This document shows, one piece after another, positions 22,000 to 32,087 of a stretch of DNA of 64,000 nucleotides; position 1 is the stretch's first letter; each line of letters starts with the position of its first letter. The translations under genes and the position numbers were made by a program. The notes below the pieces were generated by a model that was not told the DNA's origin, did no database searches, and was given only the letters and a program-made list of their open reading frames with translations. The stretch spans positions 1 to 64,000 of the forward strand of contig JAUCBJ010000629.1 of assembly GCA_032718475.1 (NCBI GenBank). The letters run 5' to 3'. The stretch is from Nemertoderma westbladi (Eukaryota; Xenacoelomorpha; Nemertodermatida; Nemertodermatidae).

Positions 22000-23957
22000 T
22001 TCTCGGGAACTGATTGTCGTGTAGAAAGATCAGTTAGGGATAAAAATAGTTAGCTTAAGATATAGTTAAAGGGATGGGCATCATTAGTTGTAGTATAAGA
22101 TTTAGTAGGTGTTGTAGATAGTAGAGAGAAAGATAAGTTAGTAGTAGCTGAGTTAGTGAATTTTCAAGCTATCAGACGATTTAATAGATGGGTATACTGT
22201 ACAGTACACTGTACTACTGTACACAAAGTAATTCTTTGGCTCAGATTAATCTGTGCTGCGTATTACGTACTAGGATAATACTTAACCTACAAGTGCGTGA
22301 TTAGTTTTGCTGAACAGAATTAAAAGACATTATTTAGAGATGGAGTTAGTAATTTGGTTTTTGCAAGGATTAATGAGTTTCAATGGTTGAAAGTAAATGA
22401 AATTTTAGATTTCGGAAAAGCTAATATTATAATTACTGTTTGTGGTCGTGTAGCTAGCATTTGATTCCCAAAATCAGGAAACCTTAACAGATCATTGATC
22501 ATTGAGGTAAAGTTATACGAGCATTGGAACGGGTAGGTGTAAAACGCGGATCCAAAATCAAAACGCGGTTGCAAAATCTTAAGTGGGAGAATATGTGATG
22601 CAGCTTTTAGAATAGATACCAGCTGATTTAGTTCAGGTTAACTCTCTAGGTAGAGAAGGATGTAAAATGTGGAACATTTTGCTGCGGGGTGAGAATTGTT
22701 TATATGGCGGGTGGGATACCAGTTAGTTGCAGCGTCCATAGGAAACTGCATGTGTTAGTCCCGTTACCGGTAAACCCGGTTCCGGTCAACCACCGGTGTA
22801 ACAGTGCCCTTACCCATGAAACAAATCATTGGCTTCAGAACCTGTATGTCTCGTCTCTATTAAAAATTTTAAAGCCTCACACTTTATTATCATAAAGTGC
22901 TACAGTAGATTATAAGTCTTGAAGCAAATAATATTTATTTTTAATGTAAACTATAGGAAATTCTCAATTTAAATTATTTATATATTTTATCAGCTTAACT
23001 CATAGAAATAGTACAAATTGAAATTTGAATTTGTATTTAATTATTATTTATTTGGGTACTGTAGGCACATTAATCAACTTTACTGAGCTATAAAAAAATA
23101 TAATCTAATAATATAGATGTTTAATGAGTCATTAGTCGTAGATTTAGGGTTAAGATGTAACAATACAGTAGGCCTAGTTATTCCACTTCAGCGGGAGAAG
23201 TTTCAATAAGAGGGGAAAAAATTGGAAACTTTTGGAGCCCCACCACTTTAACTAGTGAAGGACGGTGTACTGAATTTTTGTTAACAATATAAAGTTACAC
23301 TGGGAATACAGCACATTGAAATACAATTTCAGTTAACTGGTTTATATCAATTGAAAGCGGAGAGTCTTGCGGGTCTTTTGCGATGTCAATTAATTAAGTT
23401 CATGAAGAGGAACGTTTATAATAATATGCTATGCTGTTTGCAATTGCAAACTTCAACTGCAAAACTATGCGCTTTTGTAACTTTCACAGTTTTCTAACAA
23501 ACAAATTTATTTATCACAGAATTCTCCCTTAAATGTTGCCGGTCGTGTAACATCAAAATTTAAATCAAACTAGCGCGGCGTATGACCCCAAGGGAGTCTG
23601 AAATATATTGGCAAGCTAAGGTAGGCCGCTTGTGCATCAGTCGATTGATTCTCTCAATATAATTGCTAACAGCAATATGGGGGACGTACAGGGATTGTAT
23701 CAACAGTTCCGTTTGGTATGTTAACTGGGGCTGAAATGCAAGGTTATACATAAAATGCTGACTTGAGACAATTTTGTTCATGAATAACGGAGATTCTGGG
23801 CTCACACTCGTTGGGGCTACAAAATAATATACAGTACCAGTACACCACGCCACTTGGTTGAACCAGAATGCTAATTGTCCCCCAAAGCTTACCTCAATTA
23901 ATTGATGCAAATAACATTCGGTTCAGTAAATACTAAATACTGTATTAATGGGCCCGC
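22000..23957. other. Intronic stretch; partial element end at 22531-22553
   Basis: Only gggtaggtgtaaaacgcgg at 22531 is recognisable, matching the palindrome flank at 6720-6763 in inverse orientation. A 116-codon minus-strand frame at 23560-23910 has no motif I know and no splice context I can defend. Confidence 0.4.
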
Positions 23958-25471
23958 GGGGGGGGGGGGGGGGGGGGGGGTGGTCATATTGACCTCCCCC
24001 TCTAAAATCTACACATTTTAACGAAAACGCCTGATTTTTGTTTGTATGTAGATTTCACTAGTCTGAATCCGACCGAAAAAAAATTTGAAAAAAGTATTGG
24101 GGTGGTTATTTTGCAGTCTTACCGTAGTTGAAGTGAACAATTGTAGTGAACAATTTTCATAAAATTTGAAAGTTACAATTTTCGGCTAATTGTTTTTCAA
24201 TACAGGTTTTCTGGTGCGTAAAATCCATTAGAAAAGATTTAAAAATAATCTGATTTTAGTCTTCTAAGTAGGCAAAAAATTATAAAAGAAGTAGGCCTAA
24301 CCAGAAACCTTTTCAGTATGAACACAACAATTTTAATTCACTTATACGGTGCTATAACTTCACATTTTTATGTTTTCTGGGGCGCTGATTCTAATGGAAT
24401 GCGTTTCCAATTTGCCAGTTCATTGTTAATCGTATTTTTGGAGTAATGTGGCAAATTTTGGTGCTAGCACCAAATTTCATACCCATCACCAAATCGTACA
24501 AGTTTGAGCCATGTCCAGTGCGGTTTTTATGGATTCCATCGGATTCAGGACACTCATAACGCAAGAATCGTATAACGCAAGAAACAAGATGATACTATCT
24601 ATTGATCAATTTGCTTATTTTCAAAAATTTGGTGCTGGTACAACAATTTTCCCCCACCGGCGAAAAATACAAGTTTAAAAACTCTTATGCAATTTTTACT
24701 TATTCCTTTGAATTGAGAACCCTGACAAACCCATATAACGCAAGAAACAAGGTGACACAATCAATTTATAAATTTGATGGTTTTCAAAATTTGGTGCTAC
24801 TGTAGCACCAAATTTGGCACCCACTTCCGTAAAATACAGGTTTGAGATGTCTAGTTATATAATTATTTATTCCATTGAATTCAGTACCGCCATAAACCTC
24901 TAAAACGCGAGAATTAAGTTGTAACAAGCAATTGAACTATTGAATGGATTTTCAAAATTTCGTGCTGGCACCAAATTTTGCACACAGCGGCGAAAAATAC
25001 AAGAAACAAATACAAAATACGCCTGGTGCAACTCGTAAATATCCCGTCGAAACCAGAACCCGGTTGAAACAATCAATTTACAAAATTAACATTTCAAAAT
25101 TTGGTGCTGGTACCAAAATTGGCACCCGCCGAAAAAACAAGTTTGAAATTTCTAAATTTACTTATATGAATTCCATCTACAGTAATTGTAAATACCAAAA
25201 AACCGGTTTAAATAAAAAATAGAGATGTTACAAATAATATTTATTGAAATGATATTTTCAAAAAACGCCTCAAAAAAAGTGCCAAAAGTAGGGTTAAAAA
25301 ATGGTGCTATAACTCAGAAACTTTCCAATATTTTTAAAAACCGCTTCCACTATTAGGAAGACAATAGATTTTTAGGAAAAGTCATAAAACTTCAGATTCC
25401 CCACTGCGTTTGTTTCAGAGTTATAACAAAAAAAACACGGAGGAAGGGGTCATATTGACCCCCCCCCCCCC
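23958..25471. mobile_element. Poly-G/poly-C bounded element with inverted ends
   Basis: Left end: 23 G then TGGTCATATTGACC. Right end: GGTCATATTGACC then 13 C. Each 13-mer is a near-palindrome, so both ends read as G-run plus GGTCAnnnTGACC facing inward. The inside holds ~150-bp units, each with a palindrome of the type aaatttggtgctnnnagcaccaaattt (24455, 24629, 24786, 24955, 25095). No transposase. Class unknown. Confidence 0.55.
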
Positions 25472-25492
25472 GGGTTGAATAGGAAGTATAAT

Positions 25493-25530
25493 TAGTACAC
25501 GAAGTGGGGCCTTCGCGCAGCACGTGACTT
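25493..25530. repeat. Dispersed module GTGGGGCCTTCGCGCAGCACG, copy 1
   Basis: ttagtacacg, three variable bases, then gtggggccttcgcgcagcac. The same layout recurs at 47734-47767. Confidence 0.65.
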
Positions 25531-25920
25531 AAATTTAATTTAAGTACTAATTCGAAAGTATTACTGTATTAGGATATTATTGGAATGTGGTGTGGAATGT
25601 TAGGAATGTATATGAATCAGCAGTCCGGTAGAGGTTTACATATTTAAAAGAACTGCCGAAATATAAGTTATATGAGTATTATTTGTTATGATTTCTACCA
25701 TTATATTCTTCCACGCAAAGTTCCTAGTCCTATAGGTCCAATCAAAACATTCTGTATATTGCCAATGGTTCAACGTAATCAAAGAGACGACGCTAGACAC
25801 GCACGCAGCCAATCCCAGTGAAAAATGCACGCAAATAAGTAGTCATAAGTGATAATTCTAGAAAGGCTTTTCTGCGAATGTAGGCTATTGTGTAATTCAT
25901 TTCAGTACCGGTCTGCCTAA

Positions 25921-26192
25921 CTGTCTGCACCAGGTGTCTGCACCAGGTGTCTGCACCAGGTGTCTGCACCAGGTGTCTGCACTAGGTGTCTGCACCAGGT
26001 GTCTGCACCAGGTGTCTGCACCAGGTGTCTGCACCAGGTGTCTGCACCCACCAGATGTCTGCACCAGGTGTCTGCACCAGGTGTCTGCACCAGGTGTCTG
26101 CACCAGGTGTCTGCACCAGGTGTCTGCACCAGGTGTCTGCACCAGTTGTCTGCACCAGGTGTCTGCACCAGGTGTCTGCACCAGGTGTCTGC
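25921..26192. repeat. 13-bp minisatellite CACCAGGTGTCTG, about 21 copies
   Basis: Nearly homogeneous, with one 16-bp variant unit near 26047 and single-base variants. Each unit carries the E-box CAGGTG, and CACCAGGTG is a near-palindrome. Frames are open on both strands because the array is so regular; none is a gene. Confidence 0.95.
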
Positions 26193-26299
26193 TTAACGTT
26201 TACACCCCAATTCCGCTTGGTTTATATCTTGATTATCAATAAAATAGTAATAAAAAAAAGTATATTTGAGAATGTTGAAATAATGCGTTTAGTAGTGTG

Positions 26300-27345
26300 A
26301 CCAGCGTCTTGAATTTCCGCTTACCTCTAGCGGCAGACTGGAGAAATGCAGATTGACCACCTTCCTCAGAAAGACGCAGCATGTGCTCTAGTACATATGC
26401 CAATATTCACTTTAAATAAATTAATATCAAGGAATTGGGGACAGTTATACATTTCGCCCTCTAGCGGCAGACTGGAGGACTCCAGACCGTTTACTGCCCA
26501 CCAAAGACTCAGGCCGACTTCTACTACATATCTGCTACGTTTCAGCTTGAACGGATCATAAATAACGAGATGGGAGAAAGATTTCACTTTCAAACATTTC
26601 GCCCTCTAGCGGCAGACTGAAGAACTGCACACGGATTATCCTTCAATTCAATTCAATTCAATTCAATTCCTTCTTTCAAAGTCACAGCTAATGGTCTAGT
26701 ACATATCTGCCAAATTTCAGCATAAATGGATTAAAAGCAAAGAAATGGGAGGACATTTAACGTTTAGACATGTGGCCCTCTAGCAGGAGACTATTGCTCT
26801 GATGGTGTCTGAAAGTCTCTCAAACGTCTCAACTTTAGCTCATATTGATACCTACAAATTTTCAACTTGGCAGCTTTAAATCCGACAAAGTTATTAGCAT
26901 GTCAAAATCGTAACGACGACAACGATTTCACTTTCAGACCTTTGGCCCTCTAGCGGCAGACTGGAGAACTGCAGATGGATTCGCCTCCTTTGAAAGTCAC
27001 AGCTAATGGTCTAATACATATCTGCCAAGTTTCAGCTTAAACGGATTAAAAGCAAAGAAATGGGAGGGCATTTAATGTTTAGACATGTGGCCCTCTAGCG
27101 GGAGACCATTGCACTGATTGTGTCTGAAAGTCTCTCAAAATTCTCAACTTTTGCTCATATTGATACCTACAAATTTTCAACTTGGCAGCTTTAAATCCGA
27201 CAAAGTTATTAGCATGTCAAAATCGTAACGACGACGACGACAACGACGACGACGACGACGACAACTATTTGCATAAATTGACCCACCCCCTAACAGTGTC
27301 AATTCGCTAAGGCTCCGCCAACTTCGTGGCTCGCCCCACAAGTAC
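26300..27345 (-). repeat. Helitron-related subrepeat array, inverse orientation
   Basis: ccctctagcggcagactgg-type motifs at about 26328, 26457, 26600, 26773, 26945 and 27093, spaced 130-170 bp. These are the reverse complement of the CTGCCGCTAGAGGGCG subrepeats inside the Helitrons at 51-59 kb. Includes (ATTCA)n at 26643-26668, a GAC-rich microsatellite at 27229-27264, and the segment gctaaggctc...cttcgtggctcgccccaca at 27307-27340. No TC or CTAG end found here. Confidence 0.7.
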
Positions 27346-27970
27346 GGCAGTATTCAATCAGTCAATAAAAGTGTTTTCAGTGGTTAGCCAAGGTAATTGA
27401 CTATGATTCTCGACGTCCTGCCCGGATGTTACTCGGCGAAATACAACAGGTCTGCTCTGCGTCAGCAAAACAGAAGAATAAGATAACGACCAGGCCGAAA
27501 CTAGCAGTTCCCGGAAAAGCATGGCATCATGGGTAGTGATTCTATGTTCCTGATTTTATGTTTTTTTTATTGTTATTGGGGTGTAAGACTCTATTGTTTA
27601 CCTGTTTATTTATTTTTTATATATATACACTAACAAGCCCCTGTTAGTCAAGATGTCGCGTAGAACCTTTAATTATCACATCATGGCTAGTTGCCGGTCA
27701 ACAACCAATAAAAAGCCGCATTTTGCTCTCTTTACGTTTTATCAAAGAGATTCAGAATTCAGAAAGTGAAAAATTATATTAGTTTATTACAGTACTTCCA
27801 ATGGATACCAAGCCGGACGCGGCGGGGCGTGTGAAGTAGGGGGCAGAGGTTAGCGGCAATAAAATGCGCATTTTAGGACGCAAAAGCTTTTACATATTCT
27901 CCCCAGCGTAAATAAATAGGGGCCTACTCATTTAGCTACACCACTTAAGGTTGCAAAGCAGGGATGCGCA
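27346..27970. other. Intronic stretch, nothing recognised
   Basis: No gene, RNA or repeat seen. Confidence 0.4.
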
Positions 27971-27978
27971 GTGGCCGG

Positions 27979-28388
27979 CAGAGGCGTCGCGAGGGGGGGG
28001 GGGGGGTGGGAATGTTCCCCCGGGCGCACTCACCCGGGGGCGCTGAAATGCCAGGCAAATGTCAGGGTATTCTTGTAAAAATAAGACAAATCAGTGAAAA
28101 TTCAGGGATTGTGATACAGTATATACAGGACATGTGTCATAAGCGAAAAATGTAAAAAATTTCACTATTCACTATATTAAACTTGTGTATAACAGATTTG
28201 ATATAGTTATATTATATACTTTTAGTAAACTGTTTTTTTTAAATATTATATTCTGTTATATAATATTCAAAAAAACCACCATAAATGAAAAGTTCAAATA
28301 ATTTTATTGAAGGGGGGGGGGGGGGGGGGGGGGGGGCGCTATCTCAGCTTTATTCCACTGAGCGCCAGAAGGGTTCGCTACGCCTCTG
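27979..28388. mobile_element. Non-autonomous hAT-type element with 8-bp target duplication
   Basis: 410 bp. Inverted ends CAGAGGCGTCGCGA and, from the right in reverse complement, CAGAGGCGTAGCGAA, the CAGnGGCGTAGC type seen in hAT elements. Flanks gtggccgg (27971-27978) and gtggctgg (28389-28396) match 7 of 8, as expected for hAT. Just inside the ends are G runs of 14 (27993) and 25 (28312). No transposase. Confidence 0.8.
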
Positions 28389-28539
28389 GTGGCTGGTCCT
28401 TTGAAAGCATTCGTGCCGAAACGAAAATTGCCATGGCCCACGACCTTGGAGAGATTTGATTTCAATGCAACCACTACACCACGGTGGTACCTTTATTCAC
28501 TTCGGACCTGTAACCCATTTTAACCCTATTTTTCTTCAC

Positions 28540-28716
28540 CTTTCTTAGAACGTGGCAGCTTCCTGTCTTTATATAGCCGATGTATGGCGATTGTTGTCCC
28601 TCTGTTGTTACTATGGTATCGGGTTCTAGAACCTTCCATTTTATAGATTCTGCAAATCTGTTTATCGACAGTTGAGGCCACATGTTGAACTGTGGGCATG
28701 TTTGCAGCAGTTGCAC
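28540..28716 (-). CDS. Cyclic-nucleotide-binding-domain protein, exon with the N-terminal half of the domain
   Basis: 177-nt exon (59 codons, phase 0 on both sides) between a pyrimidine-rich acceptor ttctatttattCAG (to 28717) and the donor GTGAAG at 28539-28534. The protein starts VQLLQTCPQFNMWPQLSI and contains KWKVLEPDTIVTTEGQQSP and GYIKTGSCHVLRK, the first beta strands of a cyclic-nucleotide-binding domain (pattern: hxxGxxIxxEGxxxxxhYhhxxGxhxVhr). It joins in frame to the exon at 6057, giving CHVLRK-VLAMHKLKNG. The 5' exons must lie further right or outside the window; I could not place them. CNBD2-like proteins are the best comparison. Confidence 0.75.
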
Positions 28717-28783
28717 CTGAATAAATAGAAAATGTATAGTCTTTTATATTGACATTCATGTGGAACTCAGTTAAAGGGGTAGT

Positions 28784-30714
28784 CCCCCCCCCCCCCCTTA
28801 CGGTTTTTTCTCATTTTGTAAATGTCTCCAATGTGGTTGAAAAATGCATAGAAAACGTTATACCATCGAAAAGAGGATCATCAAAAGCACATAAAAATAA
28901 AAAAATAATTTTTTTGGCGCCCCCTTGCGGCATGCGTGAATATTTAAAAATTCACTAAATAGACTTGGCCTACTCCTCCGTTATTTTCCATTTTTATTTT
29001 CCGATATCACATTTTTTGGAACCAGCATGTGCATTTTCATCATCACGTCAGCATGTTCATTTTTCACAAAATTTTTGTATTTTCGTTTTCTATTTCTGAT
29101 GGCAATTTTGTTAAATAAAATTCAAAATTTTTGAAAAACTGAAAACCCCATGTTTTTTCTAATTTTTCATAAAAAAAGGGAAATATTATTCAATTCAGGA
29201 AAGTGAAATTTATTGAAGCTTATAAAATTATACCTTTCTTATAAAGCAAAAATTGCAAAAAACGGTTAAGAAAATTGATGAAGGAATCACACCACCGAGC
29301 TAAAATTGTATTTATGGGGGTTTTCGGGGTCACTGAGTCCAGTTTTAACATTTGGTGGAATTTAGTCTGTCGGTTCTCTGTCTGTCTTACTTTTTTGTCG
29401 CACAGAGTGGCAGACAGATATCCCACGATAACTCGAGAACTAAAAGAGCCCTCTCTAAGTCGTTTTAAGATTTGAAATCACCATGAAATCTGCTCTAGAT
29501 GAAATATATAACAAATTTCTGAAATTTTTAGTGAGGATTACATATTTTATAGATATATATATATATTGGCTAATAATTAGGCCTATATAAATTATAAGCT
29601 TCTAGTTTCTAGGCTAAGACAATCTAAGTAATCCTAAACTGTGGGTCGCAATGACATGTGGGTAGGTGCATTTGAAAGCTAATTAAAATGCGCTTCTTAT
29701 GGAATACATAACTCAAAAATTATTTTTTCTCGAAATCGGCTGGTTTCTAAATGCACTGACACATACAGTATGAATTCAATATGCATTCACATTCAAAAAG
29801 TCAGAGCGACAGAACTCAATCTATTTCACTCTTTCATACTGTTAGACAACAAGGTACTTTAAGGTAAGGTAATTAGTGCATGGTTATAAATTATTATAAT
29901 GACCTTAAATCATGTTGCTGATTCTTTATAGCAATTTAGGATGTTAGGTATAATTATTCACCTTAGTAGAGTTTAGTTTCTTATTCAGTACCGGTATTAA
30001 TCATTGTTTTTAATACATAGGTTGTATGCAAGGTACCTTACCTCTATTAACATAAAAAGATAACAAATTAATTATGCCAGCTCTTCTCAATTATTGTACA
30101 CACGAGGTATTAGCTGGCAGTTGCAATTATTGGTTGCATTGGCCCTAATTGCCCAATATTGAATGTTTTGTTCATTGATGTAAAAGCTGATAATTATAGG
30201 GATTTGGTCTTTGTGGAGCCTATCTTTGTGACCAGATTAAATTTCATTATTATTGGTATTAATTAATTATTGTTCATTGCAACTCATTTTAATTTGCTCA
30301 AAATTACAATATTGTGGTATAATTGTTATTATTAGTTTAAATGTCAAGCAAAATTTGACGCTTCTTTTGACGCCTCTTTTAATCCGATATTTTACGTAAT
30401 AATGTAGGTGTCTCAAAAAAATCAATGGCCTTTCACTTTTCTTCTAAGAGTTAACAAAAAGACCAACATTAGAAGCAGCCTGTTCTAATGAGCTGATGAG
30501 CCTTTGGACACCTAGAGATTCGAAGAGTATTCCCCATCAGTAAAGTCTAGATCCGTTAGGTACTTTGCTGGATTTCCTCTACTTCTTGGGCCAGTGGGGG
30601 GTGTTACCATAACACCATCTTTTATTAAGATGTTCTAAAGATATGCGTAGTATAGTGCAGTCAAAAACAATTATGAATATGAAAATTGCAAGTGTGTCAC
30701 CCTGAAAGACTCCC
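28784..30714. other. Intergenic or intronic, mostly unrecognised
   Basis: Begins with a 14-C run (28784-28797). An unplaced repeat around 28880-29480 (ggcgcccccttgcgg; gtcactgagtccag; tgtctgtcttac) resembles the flanks of Helitron-type repeats. From 29480 on I see nothing definite. Confidence 0.35.
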
Positions 30715-31240
30715 CTCGCCATATGTAAGGGAAAGGCATGGGCAGCCGTGAATAGTCTTTCGAGGATTTGGAAGTCACCGAGAATTAATCGGAAACTTAA
30801 GGTCTCATTATTTAGAGCAGCAGTAGTTCCAGTACTCCTCTATGCCTATGGGAGTCCATGCTGGGCTCTAACTGCTGAGGACACCAAATCTCTGGATGGC
30901 ACATTCACAAGAATGCTACGCCGGGTTCATTGTGTCAAGTACAATGTACACATCTCCAACCAGACACTATATAACATTGGAGGTGTCTCATTGGTTCCCT
31001 CAAGCTTGACACTGCCTCCGTTTTGCAGGACATTGCTTTCGCCGTGAGGACCATCCAGTGCATAATCTTGTACATTGGCAGCCTCATGGAGTGAATAAGC
31101 ATGGTGGACATCCCATGACTTTCTTGAGACGCATCTTAAAGGACACTGGCCTTGAAGATGCAGATGATCTAGCAAATGTCATGGGTGATAGGGAGATGTG
31201 GCGGCGCAATTTTGTCGAAAAGCCGGCACAGCATTCTTAA
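30715..31240 (+). pseudogene. LINE 3' fragment: reverse transcriptase C-terminus with FAGHC motif
   Basis: Plus-strand frames encode IWKSPRINRKLKVSLFRAAV, CWALTAEDTKSLDGTFTRML and, after a frameshift near 31010, FAGHCFRR and DTGLEDADDLANVMGDREMW. This is the usual order at the C-terminus of many invertebrate endonuclease/reverse-transcriptase proteins. The catalytic domain is absent: only a 5'-truncated tail remains, as LINE insertions typically leave. Ends at a stop at 31240, shortly before a (TAG)n tract at 31270-31289. Confidence 0.8.
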
Positions 31241-32087
31241 AAATGCAGCTGCAATGCAGCATGCCGAGCCTAGTAGTAGTAGTAGTAGTACTCCCCATAG
31301 GACTTTGAAGGAATCTTTGTCACCATCAGCAGTAGACACATAGATATAGTACATACATACATACATATCGTGGAACCGCCGTACAGTCATCTCATAGCTA
31401 CATAATGTCCTCAGGAATTCCATTCTTGCCATTCAAGGCCTTTAGCAGAATAGGAGTAAAATTACAGTAAGACAACAGCCAGCTGTTTTTCTTGTAGATA
31501 ACTCTTCAATTATCGTTCTGAGAGCCAGGATGGGCCCCATGATCATATGACCTTTACATTTCACATATTCAGTCTTTCAATGAGATCTCTTAATTAATGT
31601 AATTTAATATAATAATATCGTGTAGCTTTGCAGGAATCCCGTGAGATTCCACGTCTTCACAATTTACAGCATAAATTGTGATTAATTTGTAGAACAAGAT
31701 TGGACACACTTTTTACCTGTTGTCGCGGTAGCTGGTTAGAAAAAGAGACACATGCGTAGCCGGTTACCGTGTGGGAGAGTTTGAGAGTTTGGTTCGTTTT
31801 CACTGGTTCTTTGTTTGGACGGGTAATCGGACTCACAACTTGGGAAAACTAGCTTCTTGTTTATCCTTCCATGTAAAATAGAAATACCATAGGTAATAAA
31901 CAGTAACCAGTAAAGGCACAAGTCTGAATCTGATATCTGCACATCACTAATCACTTGATCTGTATATAAGAACCGTTACAACTAAAGCCACTTTTCAGGT
32001 ATGAGAAGCACATGTGACTGAAGTATAAATTGATATTACAGCAGTATAAGCTACTTTAGATTTAGGGGGTTTGGTTTTTATCTATTT
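31241..32087. other. Stretch without recognised genes
   Basis: Contains (TAG)n at 31270-31289 and (CATA)n near 31351-31369; otherwise nothing seen. Confidence 0.4.

Noticed and set aside
23560-23910. 116-codon minus-strand frame
   Set aside because: No recognisable motif or splice context; cannot be distinguished from chance.
25921-26192. CRISPR-like array
   Set aside because: Contiguous 13-bp units without spacers in an animal-type genome; a minisatellite.
25897-26300. Five overlapping frames on both strands
   Set aside because: All are readings of the 13-bp CACCAGGTGTCTG array.
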